Positions 16,118 to 25,156 of a stretch of 35,210 nt of DNA are shown here, piece after piece. The position numbers and the translations under genes were made by a program. The stretch comes from Gemmatimonadota bacterium (GTDB lineage Bacteria; Gemmatimonadota; Gemmatimonadetes; Longimicrobiales; RSA9). Numbering within the stretch: the first letter of the stretch is position 1; every line of letters begins with the position of its first letter. Below the pieces are notes generated by a model. The model did not search any database, was not told where the DNA came from, and saw only the letters and a list, made by a program, of their open reading frames with translations. The stretch lies in NCBI GenBank assembly GCA_019689775.1, contig JADGGV010000004.1, positions 1 through 35,210 on the forward strand, in the 5' to 3' direction.

Positions 16118-17346
16118 CGGCGGGCGAGCAGCGGCGCGAGCCGATCGAGGATCGCCTCGGCGACGTCCTGCTTGGACATGAGCGGTAGATCCTCTTCGCG
16201 GCCGGTCCGGTCCAGGATCGTGACCTGGTTCGTTTCGACCTCGAAGCCCGCGCCCGGGACCGTCGCATCGTTCACGACGACGAGGTCGAGATCCTTCTCG
16301 TTTAGCTTGCGGCGCGCGTTCGCGCGGACATCCTCGGTCTCGAGCGCGAAGCCGACGACGACGAGCCCCGCGGGTCGCGCGTCTCGGGTCTCGCGGAGGA
16401 CGTCCGGGGCTCGCTCCAGCGCGAGCGCCGCCGGCGTCCGCTCCTTCTTGATCTTCTCCGGGGCCCGCTGGGCCGGGCGGAAGTCGGCCACGGCCGCGGC
16501 CATGACGAGCGCGTCGGCGTCGGGAAGCGCGGCGCGCACCGCGCTCTCCATGTCCGCGGCCGTCTCGACGCGGACCAGCGCCGGGCCGGTTGGCGCCGGG
16601 AGCGCCGTCGGCCCCGCGACCAGCGTCACCTCCGCGCCCCGGCGCCAGGCCGCGGCGGCGATCTCGAAGCCCATCCGGCCGGAGGAGCGGTTCGAGATGA
16701 AGCGAACCGGGTCGAGCGGCTCGCGCGTCGGCCCGGCGGTGACCACGACGCGGCGGCCCGACAAGGCGGTTTCGCCCTCGAGCGCCCGGCCGATGTGCGC
16801 GAGGATGACGCCCGTATCCTCCAGCCGCCCCGGCCCGTCCCCCTCACCGTAGGCGAGGGGTCCGACAGCCGGGCCGACGAGCCGGTAGCCGCGGCGCTCG
16901 CGCAGGCGCGCGAGGTTGGCCTGCGTGGCGGGATTGGCGTACATCCGGTCGTTCATGGCCGGACAGAGGAGGACGGGCGCCGTCGTCGCCAACAGGATCG
17001 CGGACAGCAGGTCGCTGGCCACGCCGGCGGCGGCGCGGGCGAGCAGGTCGGCCGTGGCCGGGGCGACGCAAACGACGTCGGCCTCGCGAGCGAGGCGAAT
17101 GTGGTCGAGCGCCCAACCGGGCGCGAGGATCTCGGAGCGAACGGGACGGCCGGTGAGCGCCTCGAACGTGACGGCGCCGACGAACGCCTGGGCGGCGCGC
17201 GTCAGGACGACGTCGACCTCCGCGCCCAGAAGCGTGAGGTCCCGGGCGAGCTGCACGACCTTGTAGGCCGCGATCCCACCCGAGACCCCGAGGAGCACCC
17301 GGCGCCCGCGCCAGGGGCGCCGCGGGGCCAGCGTCGCCCCGCCCAT
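16114..17346 (-). CDS. coaBC: Phosphopantothenoylcysteine synthetase/decarboxylase CoaBC
   Basis: This bifunctional coenzyme A enzyme couples cysteine to 4'-phosphopantothenate (CoaB) and decarboxylates the product (CoaC). The FMN-binding CoaC half has GVSGGIAAYK (20-29), the catalytic H82 (ALDHIRLA) and PAMNDRMY (129-136). The CoaB half has VTAGPTREPLDPVRFISNRSSGRMG and KIKKE. The clamp motif that normally reads LACGxxGxGRL is LAYGEGDGPGRL here, so the active-site Cys is Tyr166 and one residue appears inserted. The 410 residues are normal. The start is the ATG at 17346, seven bases after the rpoZ stop. Confidence 0.95.
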   Translation of the reverse strand: MGGATLAPRRPWRGRRVLLGVSGGIAAYKVVQLARDLTLLGAEVDVVLTRAAQAFVGAVTFEALTGRPVRSEILAPGWALDHIRLAREADVVCVAPATADLLARAAAGVASDLLSAILLATTAPVLLCPAMNDRMYANPATQANLARLRERRGYRLVGPAVGPLAYGEGDGPGRLEDTGVILAHIGRALEGETALSGRRVVVTAGPTREPLDPVRFISNRSSGRMGFEIAAAAWRRGAEVTLVAGPTALPAPTGPALVRVETAADMESAVRAALPDADALVMAAAVADFRPAQRAPEKIKKERTPAALALERAPDVLRETRDARPAGLVVVGFALETEDVRANARRKLNEKDLDLVVVNDATVPGAGFEVETNQVTILDRTGREEDLPLMSKQDVAEAILDRLAPLLARR

Positions 17347-17353
17347 GCCGTGC

Positions 17354-17569
17354 TCAGACGCCCTTACGGCGCCGCTTCGACGTCTGGAACTCGATCTCGC
17401 CGGCCGCGAGCGCCTCGAGCGCCCGCGTCGTGAGCTTCTTCTCGAGCCCGGCCGGGACGGCCTCGCGCGGCAACGCATTCAGCTCGCGCGCGTACTTGGC
17501 CGCCACGAGCACGCCCAGGTACTTGCTCCCGGTGTTCTGCGCCGTCTCGCTCGGTGTGAAGACCCGCAT
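17354..17569 (-). CDS. rpoZ: RNA polymerase omega subunit
   Basis: This small subunit stabilises the beta-prime subunit of RNA polymerase. The 71-residue protein has the conserved NTGSKYLGVLVAAKYAREL segment (12-30) and LTTRALEALAAGEIEF (46-61), and ends in a basic tail. Position supports the call: it starts directly at the gmk stop and precedes coaBC, the yicC-gmk-rpoZ-coaBC order known from many bacteria. Confidence 0.92.
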   Translation of the reverse strand: MRVFTPSETAQNTGSKYLGVLVAAKYARELNALPREAVPAGLEKKLTTRALEALAAGEIEFQTSKRRRKGV

Positions 17570-18220
17570 TCACTCCCTCCTGGTCAGGATCTCGTCGACC
17601 TCGCGCCGGAGCCGCTCGACCTCCGCCTCCGGGTCGACGTAGCGGCGCCAGCGGTGCCGCTCCGCCACGAGGATGGATTCCAGCGCGCACACCGCGCGCT
17701 CGAGGTCGTCGTTCTCGATAATGTAGTCGAATTCGGCCGCGGCCGGCAGCTCCCGACGCGCGTTCTCGAGGCGGCGGATCCGCTCCGGGCCGGCCTCGCT
17801 TCCCCGCCCCGCCAGCCGCCGACCGAGCTCGGCCCCCGAGGGCGGCAGGATGAACACGAGCACCGCGTCGGGAAAGGCGCGCCGGATCTGCCGCGCCCCC
17901 TGCACGTCGATGTCGAGGACGACCGTCTCACCCCGCTCGAGCGCCGCGGCGATCCCCGCGGCGGGCGTGCCGTAGCGGTGCCCGTGGACGACGGCCCACT
18001 CGACCAGCTCGCCCGCCTCGATCATGCGGTCGAACTCGCGGTCGTCGACGAAGTAGTAGTCGCGGCCGTGCACCTCGTAGGCGCGGGCCGGGCGCGTCGT
18101 GGCCGAGATCGAGAACACGACGTCGGGGTTCCGCTCCACCAGCGCGCGGGCGATGGACGTCTTGCCGGCGCCGCTGGGCGCGGCGATCACGACCGGGAAC
18201 GGTGTCGCACGCAGGCTCAC
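17570..18220 (-). CDS. gmk: Guanylate kinase
   Basis: This enzyme phosphorylates GMP to GDP with ATP. The P-loop is APSGAGKTS. Also present are FSISATTRPAR, the GMP-binding HGRDYYFVDDREFDRMIEAGELVEWAVVHGHRYGTP region (cited in parts), DIDVQGARQIR and FILPPSGAELGRRL. The start is GTG at 18220, overlapping the yicC stop as GTGA, and the length is 216 residues, in the normal range. Confidence 0.96.
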   Translation of the reverse strand: MSLRATPFPVVIAAPSGAGKTSIARALVERNPDVVFSISATTRPARAYEVHGRDYYFVDDREFDRMIEAGELVEWAVVHGHRYGTPAAGIAAALERGETVVLDIDVQGARQIRRAFPDAVLVFILPPSGAELGRRLAGRGSEAGPERIRRLENARRELPAAAEFDYIIENDDLERAVCALESILVAERHRWRRYVDPEAEVERLRREVDEILTRRE

Positions 18221-19110
18221 TCGACGTTCTCTACCTGCTCGCGCAGCCGCTCGAGCTCGTCCTTGAGCGCGATGACCCGATGCTCGATCGTGGCGTCGTT
18301 CGCCTTGGAGCCGATCGTGTTGATCTCCCGGTGCATCTCCTGGACGAGGAAGCCGAGCCGCTTGCCGACCGGCTCGGGATCGTCGCTCGACAGCAGCTGC
18401 CGGAACAGCTCGATATGGGAGCGGAGCCGCACCAGCTCCTCGTTCACGTCCCACCGCTCCGCCAGGAAGGCTATCTCACGGGCGAGCCGCTCCTCGTCGA
18501 CGGCGACGTCGGCGGCGAGGGCCTGGATCGCGGCACGGAGGCGGTCGCGTTCGGCGACGAGGCGGGCCGGGGCGCGCTCGGCGACGACGGCCATGGACGC
18601 CTCCATCGCCTGGAGCCGCTCCTCGAGGTCGGCGCGCAGCTTGGCGCCCTCGATCTCGCGGAGTGCGAGCGCCGCGCGCGCGGCGTCCTCCGTGACCGCA
18701 CGGACATCGTCGACGGGGAGCTCGACCATCGCCGTCTCGGCGTTGACGACCAGCTCGCCCAGGCGGCCGGCGAGGTGGCCGATGTCGACCTCGCCGGCGA
18801 GGCCGAGGCGGTCCTTCATCTCGCGGAGGATGCGCACGTACTCGCGGGCGCGGGGCTCGTCGAGCTGAAGCGCCGGCGCCCCGGCCACACCGCCATCGCC
18901 CGCCTCGAGGCGGAGCGAATAGGTGACGTGCCCACGCGGCAGGTGCGCCCGAAGCCACTCCCGGATCAGCGGCTCGTACCTCTCGGCCGCGACCGGCAGG
19001 CGCAGTTGCACGCTGAAGAAGCGGTGGTTGACGGTCTTGACCTCGGCGCGCAGACGCCCGGCGGCCGTGGGCCGCTCGGCCTCGCCGAAACCGGTCATGC
19101 TACGGATCAT
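18217..19110 (-). CDS. yicC: YicC/YloC-family endoribonuclease
   Basis: The protein begins MIRSMTGFGEAE, continues EVKTVNHRFF, and ends with a C-terminal EMHREINTIGSKANDATI segment, which together define the YicC family. Members are metal-dependent endoribonucleases, and Escherichia coli YicC acts on small RNAs. The middle part is helical and charged. The 297 residues are typical. GGGAGG lies before the ATG, and the promoter at 19132-19160 makes this the first gene of a unit reaching at least to coaBC. Confidence 0.93.
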   Translation of the reverse strand: MIRSMTGFGEAERPTAAGRLRAEVKTVNHRFFSVQLRLPVAAERYEPLIREWLRAHLPRGHVTYSLRLEAGDGGVAGAPALQLDEPRAREYVRILREMKDRLGLAGEVDIGHLAGRLGELVVNAETAMVELPVDDVRAVTEDAARAALALREIEGAKLRADLEERLQAMEASMAVVAERAPARLVAERDRLRAAIQALAADVAVDEERLAREIAFLAERWDVNEELVRLRSHIELFRQLLSSDDPEPVGKRLGFLVQEMHREINTIGSKANDATIEHRVIALKDELERLREQVENVE

Positions 19111-19131
19111 GGCACCTCCCGGGAGCCGGAT

Positions 19132-19160
19132 AAGGTACCGTCGCCCCCCGGGGCGGTCAA
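19132..19160 (-). promoter_or_regulatory. Promoter of the yicC-gmk-rpoZ-coaBC unit
   Basis: On the minus strand TTGACC (19160-19155) and TACCTT (19137-19132) are 17 bases apart. The predicted start near 19125 gives a leader of about 15 bases that includes the GGGAGG ribosome site. Consensus and position agree well. Confidence 0.6.
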
Positions 19161-19180
19161 CGCGGCCGCAGCGCCCGCGC

Positions 19181-21100
19181 TCAGTCGAAGAACTGCCACT
19201 TGACGCCGTAGAAGAGGCGCGGCCCCGGGATGAACCGGTCGGGGATGTCGAACACCGGCCTGCGGTGCAGCATGTCCTCGTACCGCAGGAAGATGCGGAA
19301 GTCGAGGATGCGGATGCTGAGGAACAGGTCGTAGCCGGTGACGGCCTGCACGACGTCGATGCCGCCCGGGTCCGTCGTCGTCGGCGCGGGGACGAGCATG
19401 GCGCCGCGCGAGCGCGCCTCGGCGCGGGCGTAGATCCCGAGGTGCCCGCTGCGAAGCGGCGACCCGTCGTAGACGAGCGCGCCGCGCCAGTTGATCTGGG
19501 GCGTGTAGAGCGGGAGCGCCGCGGTGGTCCAGCGGTTTCCGGACCCCTCGATGGAGAACGGGCCCCAGAGGCGCAGGCGGCCGAAGCCCTCGACGCCGGT
19601 CAGCGTCGCGCCGGGGTAGAGGCGGTCGATCCGGTCGAACGGGAGGCCGAAGGGCGCGACCGAGTCGGCGCGGACGTGGACGAGCGCGCCCCCGGCGGAA
19701 AGGGGGCCCACGCTCAGCTCGGCGCCGCCCCGAACCCCGGTCCGGTCGGTGAAGAGCGGCGCGCCCGTGCTGTCGCGGAGGAACTGCGTGCCCTGCTCGC
19801 CCCCGCCGAACTCGGCGAAGAGCGAGACGCCGGGCAGCGGCGAGAGGCGCCCACGCAGCCGGGTCGAGGTGAGCTGCCGCGAGCTCCAGTCCTCGAGGCG
19901 GATGCCGCCGTCCAGCTCGAGGATCCGGCCGAGGCGCGCGCCGGCGGAGAGGTCGAGATCGCTCCGCGGCAGCGCATCGTCGCTGCGAACGCGGAAGGCG
20001 CCGAGCCCCCAGAGGCCGCCGTGCTCGTAGCCGAGCCGCACGCCGGCCTGGCGGCTCGCGAGCCGGAGCGTCGTGCTGTCGACGTCGGCGAGGAACGCGC
20101 TGGCGCCGGTGCCGACCGTGCCCGCCGCGATCGGCGACTCGGGCTCGGTGAGCAACGAATCGAGCACCGGCTGGTCCACGGACGAGCCGCCCACGTACGC
20201 CTCCCCGGTGAGCCCGGGCGCGAGGCGGCCGCGCGCGCGGATCGTCCAGTCGGTCCGATGGAAGTCCCCGGTCCACGGGACGTTCTCGCTGCGCTCCACC
20301 GTGTTCCGGCGAAGCTCTCCCTCGATGCCGAACCGGGAGCGGATCCACCCCCACTTCAGCCAACCGCCGGTCTCGTTGCCGGGGACGTTGCGCTGGTAGC
20401 CTTGCGTGTCGAGCCGCTCGACGGCGCCGGCGAATGGCCCGAACAGGAAGTGCGGCGCCAGGAACTGGCCGCGGAATAGGTTCCCGCGCGGCTCGGTGAC
20501 GCCCGCCTCGATGCGGGCGTAGGAACGGTAGTCGGTCGGGCTCACCGTGTAGAGGTCGACGCGAAGCACGTCGAGGCGGCGCTCGATGCGGACGCGCCGG
20601 ACGTCGGCCAGCGCGATGGAGGCCAGGTCGACGGCCGCCGAGGAGAGCGGGTCCAGCGCGTAGCCGTCGAGGTACACCTCGACGCGTCCGCCCGCGCCGG
20701 CCAGCGTGCTCACCTCCGAGGGCTGGACGTAGTACCCGGCCTGCACCGGGATAACGCCGGGGATCCGCTCCAGCAGCTCGCCGAGCGTGACCGCGGCGGA
20801 GCGCAGCAGCGCATCCCGGTCGTAGACCCAGACCTGGCCCCCGAACGACGCCGCGGCCCCGTCCGGTAGCTCCGGGAGCTGCGGGGGCGGCGTCGTATCG
20901 CGCGGCGCCGGGGCCGGCGCACCCGCCGTGTCCGGCGCGGCGGCGGTCGTGTCGCCCGGCGCGCGGGCGCTGTCCGGTCGCGCCTGCGCCGTCGCCGACG
21001 AGGCGATCGCCAGCGACGCGAGGCACCCAAGCAGGACGGCCGAAAAAAAGCCCCCGATCCTGCTCCGGGGGCCAACCGCGTTCACGGATGGCAGCATCAT
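19181..21100 (-). CDS. TonB-dependent-receptor-like outer-membrane protein
   Basis: A signal peptide (about 1-39, ending ASSATAQA) and a Pro/Thr/Ala linker lead into a plug-like domain (about 70-170). Key parts are TLGELLERIPGV, VEVYLDGYALDP and the RRVRIER strand. The remaining 470 residues alternate short polar and aromatic strands, as expected for a large beta-barrel (NRWTTAALPLYTPQINWRG, DFRIFLRYEDML), and end in YGVKWQFFD. I see no obvious TonB box, so it may be a plugged porin or a divergent receptor with unknown substrate. The start overlaps the aminopeptidase stop as ATGA. The 639 residues are in the normal range for receptors. Confidence 0.8.
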   Translation of the reverse strand: MMLPSVNAVGPRSRIGGFFSAVLLGCLASLAIASSATAQARPDSARAPGDTTAAAPDTAGAPAPAPRDTTPPPQLPELPDGAAASFGGQVWVYDRDALLRSAAVTLGELLERIPGVIPVQAGYYVQPSEVSTLAGAGGRVEVYLDGYALDPLSSAAVDLASIALADVRRVRIERRLDVLRVDLYTVSPTDYRSYARIEAGVTEPRGNLFRGQFLAPHFLFGPFAGAVERLDTQGYQRNVPGNETGGWLKWGWIRSRFGIEGELRRNTVERSENVPWTGDFHRTDWTIRARGRLAPGLTGEAYVGGSSVDQPVLDSLLTEPESPIAAGTVGTGASAFLADVDSTTLRLASRQAGVRLGYEHGGLWGLGAFRVRSDDALPRSDLDLSAGARLGRILELDGGIRLEDWSSRQLTSTRLRGRLSPLPGVSLFAEFGGGEQGTQFLRDSTGAPLFTDRTGVRGGAELSVGPLSAGGALVHVRADSVAPFGLPFDRIDRLYPGATLTGVEGFGRLRLWGPFSIEGSGNRWTTAALPLYTPQINWRGALVYDGSPLRSGHLGIYARAEARSRGAMLVPAPTTTDPGGIDVVQAVTGYDLFLSIRILDFRIFLRYEDMLHRRPVFDIPDRFIPGPRLFYGVKWQFFD

Positions 21101-22620
21101 TCGACCCGCGAACGGACCCACTCGATGAAGAGGCGCGTCGGCACGCCCGTCGCTCCTTTGCGAAGGTACGGGGGCACATCCTCGCGCCAGGCCGTGCCGG
21201 CGATGTCGAGGTGCGCCCACGGGATGTCCCCGGCAAACTCCTTCAGGAACCAGCCGGCCGTAATCGTTCCGGCGGGCCGCCCGCCGGTGTTCTTGATGTC
21301 CGCCACCGCGCTGTCGATCTGCGGGCGGTACTCGTCCCAGAGCGGCAGTGGCCAGCACCGCTCGCCGACGCGCTGGCCGGCCTTCCGGACCTCGTCGATC
21401 AGGTCGCCGTCGTTCCCCATCAGGCCGATGGCGTGGTGCCCGAGCGCGATGACGCAGGCGCCCGTCAGCGTCGCCGCGTCGACCATCGCCCGCGGGTTGT
21501 AGCGGCGGGCATACGCGAGCGCATCGGCGAGCACGAGGCGCCCCTCGGCGTCGGTGTTCACGACCTCGATCGTCTTGCCGAGCAGCGAGCCGATCACGTC
21601 CCCCGGCTTGACCGCCGTGCCGGACGGCATGTTCTCGGTCGAGGGGACGAGGCCGACGACGTTGGCCGGGAGCCTCAGCTCCGCGATCGCCTTCAGCGCG
21701 GCGAGCACGGCGGCGGCGCCCGACATGTCGTACTTCATCTCCTCCATGCGCTCGGCCGGCTTGATCGAGATGCCGCCGGTGTCGAACGTGATCCCCTTCC
21801 CGATCAGGACGAGCGGCGGATCGCCGTCTGCGCCGCCGTTATACTCCAGGATGATGAACCGAGGTTCCTCCTGACTCCCCTGCGCAACCGCGAGCAGCGC
21901 CTTCATCCCCGCGCGCTCGATGCCGGCGCGGTCGAGGACCGTCACCCGCAGACCGTGCTCGGCGGCGATGCGCTCGGCGGTCGCGGCGAGGTGGGTCGGC
22001 GTGGCGATGTTGCCGGGGAGCGTCTGAAGCTCGCGCGCGAGGTTCTCGGCGCGCGCCGCGACCGCGCCGTAGGCGGCCGCCCGCCCGAACTCCGCACGCT
22101 CCTCGGTATCGCGGGCGAGGAGCGTGACCGCCTCGACATCGACGCGCTCGGTGGCGTCGGCGCCGGTCTTCAGCTCGCGGTAGTCCCACGCGGCCAGCGT
22201 CGCGGCCTCAACCGTGGCGAGCCCGGCGTGATACGCGCCCATGTGCTCGCTCAGCCGGTCCACGTGCGCCATGCTGAAGGCCAGCTCACGGACGCGCAGC
22301 TTCTCGGCCTGCCGCACGGCGACGCCGACCGCGCGGCGGAGCTGTTCGCTCGTGTACTCCTCGCGCTTGCCGACGCCGACGACGAGGACGCGCTCGGCGG
22401 CGATCTGCCCGTCCGCGGGGTAGAGCAGGAGCGTCTCGTCCTTCTTGCCCTGGAAGTCGCCCCGCTCCAGGACGCGCGAGATTGCGCCCCCCAGACGGCG
22501 GTCGACGTCGGCCGCGAGACCGCCGGGCTGCTGATCCCGCTGGAAGTGCTGGAGTACGAGGAGGGGCGTCCGGTAGTCGGACGGCGCCGCCGCCTCGATC
22601 GCGATTCGTAGCTCCGCCAT
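21097..22620 (-). CDS. pepA: Cytosol leucyl aminopeptidase (M17 family)
   Basis: This dinuclear metal peptidase removes N-terminal residues from peptides. The C-terminal catalytic domain (about 180-507) holds GKGITFDTGGISIKP, KYDMSGAAAV, the signature NTDAEGRLVLADAL, and a C-terminal AHLDIAGTAW. The first 170 residues form the family's N-terminal domain. In other bacteria PepA also binds DNA at recombination sites or regulates carAB, which cannot be judged here. The gene starts 11 bases after the icd stop and is overlapped by the outer-membrane gene. Confidence 0.95.
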   Translation of the reverse strand: MAELRIAIEAAAPSDYRTPLLVLQHFQRDQQPGGLAADVDRRLGGAISRVLERGDFQGKKDETLLLYPADGQIAAERVLVVGVGKREEYTSEQLRRAVGVAVRQAEKLRVRELAFSMAHVDRLSEHMGAYHAGLATVEAATLAAWDYRELKTGADATERVDVEAVTLLARDTEERAEFGRAAAYGAVAARAENLARELQTLPGNIATPTHLAATAERIAAEHGLRVTVLDRAGIERAGMKALLAVAQGSQEEPRFIILEYNGGADGDPPLVLIGKGITFDTGGISIKPAERMEEMKYDMSGAAAVLAALKAIAELRLPANVVGLVPSTENMPSGTAVKPGDVIGSLLGKTIEVVNTDAEGRLVLADALAYARRYNPRAMVDAATLTGACVIALGHHAIGLMGNDGDLIDEVRKAGQRVGERCWPLPLWDEYRPQIDSAVADIKNTGGRPAGTITAGWFLKEFAGDIPWAHLDIAGTAWREDVPPYLRKGATGVPTRLFIEWVRSRVE

Positions 22621-22631
22621 ACCCCGTCCCC

Positions 22632-23861
22632 TCACATGTTGTCGACGATCCGCTCGGCGAAGCCCGAGGTGGAGACGAGCGTGGCCCCCTCCATCTGGCG
22701 CTCCAGATCGTACGTCACGGTCTTGCGCGCGATCGCCCCCTCCAGACCGCGCACCACGAGCCTCGCGGCCTCGTCCCAGCCCAGGTGCTCGAGCATCATC
22801 ACACCGGACAGGATGAGCGAGCCGGGGTTGACCTTGTCCTGATTCGCGTACTTCGGCGCGGTCCCGTGCGTGGCCTCGAAGACGGCCACCTGCTCGCCGA
22901 CGTTCGCGCCGGGCGCCATGCCGAGGCCGCCGACCTGGGCGGCCGCGGCATCCGAGAGGTAGTCGCCGTTCAGGTTGGGCGTGGCGATCACCGAGTACTC
23001 GTCCGGGCGGAGCAGCAACTGCTGGAACATCGCGTCCGCGATGCGGTCCTTCACCACGACCTTCCCCTCCGCGCCCGCGGCCTCCGACTCCGGTACGGTG
23101 CGGTCCCCGAAGAGCTGCCGGGCGACGTCGTACCCCCAGTCCCGGAACGCGCCCTCGGTGAACTTCATGATGTTGCCCTTGTGCACGAGCGTCACCGAGG
23201 GGCGCTTGCGCTGAATGGCGTAGCGGATCGCCGCGGCGACGAGCCGCTTGGAGCCGTACTCGCTCATCGGCTTGACGCCGATGGCGCTCTCGGGCCGGAT
23301 GTCCGAGCCCATCTCCTCGACGAGGAACCGACGCACCTTCTCCGCCGCCTCGCTCCCCGCGGACCACTCGATGCCGGCGTAGACATCCTCCGTGTTCTCG
23401 CGGAAGATGACGACGTCGACCTTCTCCGGCTCCTTGACCGGCGACGGCACGCCGGGGATGTAGCGGACCGGCCGAATGCAGGCGTAGAGATCGAGGACCT
23501 GCCGGAGCGTCACGTTCAGCGAGCGGATGCCGCCGCCGACCGGGGTGGTGAGCGGCCCCTTGATCCCGACCTTGAACTCCTGGAGGGCGGCCAGGGTCTC
23601 GTCGGGGAGCCACTCGCCCGTGACGTTGACGGCCTTCTCGCCGGCGAAGACCTCCATCCAGACGATGGCGCGGGCCCCTTCGTACGCCCGCTCGACGGCC
23701 GCGTCGAGGACGCGCTTCGTCGCCCGCCAGATGTCCGGTCCGGTGCCGTCGCCCTCGATGAACGGGATGATCGGCCGGTCGGGGACGCGCAGCTCGCCGT
23801 CGCGGACCTCGATGCGCTCCCCCTGCGAGGGGACCTCGATGAAGCGGTACGGTTCGGCCAT
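22632..23861 (-). CDS. icd: Isocitrate dehydrogenase (NADP)
   Basis: This TCA-cycle enzyme decarboxylates isocitrate to 2-oxoglutarate. Substrate residues sit in GGGIRSLNVTLRQ, where S114 corresponds to the phosphorylated serine of the Escherichia coli enzyme. Metal-binding NGDYLSDAAAA and the cofactor loop THGTAPKYANQDKVNPGS are present. Lys and Tyr in APKYA point to NADP rather than NAD. The 409 residues match the E. coli-type dimeric enzyme. No isocitrate dehydrogenase kinase gene is in the window. It follows citrate synthase by three bases, so the two TCA genes form one operon. Confidence 0.96.
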   Translation of the reverse strand: MAEPYRFIEVPSQGERIEVRDGELRVPDRPIIPFIEGDGTGPDIWRATKRVLDAAVERAYEGARAIVWMEVFAGEKAVNVTGEWLPDETLAALQEFKVGIKGPLTTPVGGGIRSLNVTLRQVLDLYACIRPVRYIPGVPSPVKEPEKVDVVIFRENTEDVYAGIEWSAGSEAAEKVRRFLVEEMGSDIRPESAIGVKPMSEYGSKRLVAAAIRYAIQRKRPSVTLVHKGNIMKFTEGAFRDWGYDVARQLFGDRTVPESEAAGAEGKVVVKDRIADAMFQQLLLRPDEYSVIATPNLNGDYLSDAAAAQVGGLGMAPGANVGEQVAVFEATHGTAPKYANQDKVNPGSLILSGVMMLEHLGWDEAARLVVRGLEGAIARKTVTYDLERQMEGATLVSTSGFAERIVDNM

Positions 23862-23864
23862 GGG

Positions 23865-24998
23865 CTACTCGCGCTCCTGGAGGGGCTGGACCTTGCGGTG
23901 CTTCGGCCCGATGTACTCCGATTGCGGGCGGATCAGGCGATTGTCCGAGTACTGCTCCATCACGTGGGCCGTCCACCCCGCCATGCGGGCGCAGGCGAAG
24001 ACGTTCGTGAACAGGTCCATCGGGATGCCGAGCGTGAAGTAGGCCGACGCGCTGAAGAAGTCGACGTTCGGGTAGACCTGCTTCCCCCGTCGCTCCATCT
24101 CCACCCGCATGGTCTCCTGGATGCGCTCCGAGATCTGGAGCCACTTCGCGCCGCCCATGCGCGCGGACAGCTCCTCGGCGAGGCGCTTCAGGATCGGCGC
24201 CCGCGGGTCCAGCGTGCGGTAGACGCGATGGCCGAAGCCCATGATCTTCCCGCCGGAGGCGAGCCTGGCCCGCACGTAGTCGGCGGCGCGATCCGGCTCG
24301 CCGATCTCGTGCAGCATCACCATCACCTGCTCGTTCGCCCCGCCGTGCAGCGGTCCCTTCAGCGTGCCGATCGCCGACGTGACCGCCGAGTGCATGTCGG
24401 AGAGCGTACCGGCCGTGACGCGGGCGGCGAACGTGGAGGCGTTCATGCCGTGCTCCGCATGGAGGATGAGCGCGGCGTCGATGATCCGGGCGCTCAGCTC
24501 GTCGGGGCGTTCGCCCCGCAGCATGTAAAGCAGATTGGCCGCGAGGCCGAGATCATTGTTAGGCGGGACGGGTTGCTTGCCGTGCCGGATGCGGTCGATG
24601 GCGGCCGTGAGCGTGATGGTCTGCCCGGTCAGGCGGATGGCCTTGCGCTGATTGCCCTCCGGCGACATGTCCTCCGTGTCGGGGTCCCACAGGGCGAGCG
24701 CGGACACGGCGGTACGGAGCGTGCTCATGGGGTGGGCATGCTTCGGCGCCGCCCGCACGACGTCCAGGACGCGCTCGTCGACGACGGCCCCGGCCACGAG
24801 CTGGCGCCGGATCTCCGAGAGCCGGGACGCGTTCGGGAGCTCGCCGAACCAGAGGAGGTGGCAGACCTCCTCGAACGTCGTGTTCTCCGCGAGGTCCTCG
24901 ATCTCGTAGCCGGCGTAGATGAGGCGGCCCTCATCGCCATAGACGTGACTGAGCGCCGTCTGCGCCGCGACGACCCCCTCCAACCCCTTGCTCGCCAT
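23865..24998 (-). CDS. gltA: Citrate synthase
   Basis: This enzyme condenses acetyl-CoA and oxaloacetate into citrate. Catalytic residues are H218 (GPLHGGANE), H257 (GFGHRVYR) and D313 (NVDFFSA). The 377-residue length and the lack of an N-terminal extension are typical of Gram-positive and archaeal-type dimeric enzymes rather than the NADH-inhibited hexamers, which is inference. A methylcitrate synthase cannot be fully excluded, but co-transcription with icd supports citrate synthase. The ATG at 24998 has AGGAG seven bases upstream. The leader from the promoter is about 150 bases long. Confidence 0.95.
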   Translation of the reverse strand: MASKGLEGVVAAQTALSHVYGDEGRLIYAGYEIEDLAENTTFEEVCHLLWFGELPNASRLSEIRRQLVAGAVVDERVLDVVRAAPKHAHPMSTLRTAVSALALWDPDTEDMSPEGNQRKAIRLTGQTITLTAAIDRIRHGKQPVPPNNDLGLAANLLYMLRGERPDELSARIIDAALILHAEHGMNASTFAARVTAGTLSDMHSAVTSAIGTLKGPLHGGANEQVMVMLHEIGEPDRAADYVRARLASGGKIMGFGHRVYRTLDPRAPILKRLAEELSARMGGAKWLQISERIQETMRVEMERRGKQVYPNVDFFSASAYFTLGIPMDLFTNVFACARMAGWTAHVMEQYSDNRLIRPQSEYIGPKHRKVQPLQERE

Positions 24999-25156
24999 GA
25001 CCCGACTCCTGTGGGGCAGCTTCCTACGACGACCGGCCGGTGTCGCGGCGCCCGGAACGCGCCCGGCGGATACAGCGACGGGGCCGACATCCCCCACCGA
25101 CGACGCGAGGGCGTCTGCCCCGGCAAGAAGCGGGCGGAACACGCGGCCAGGGGGCG

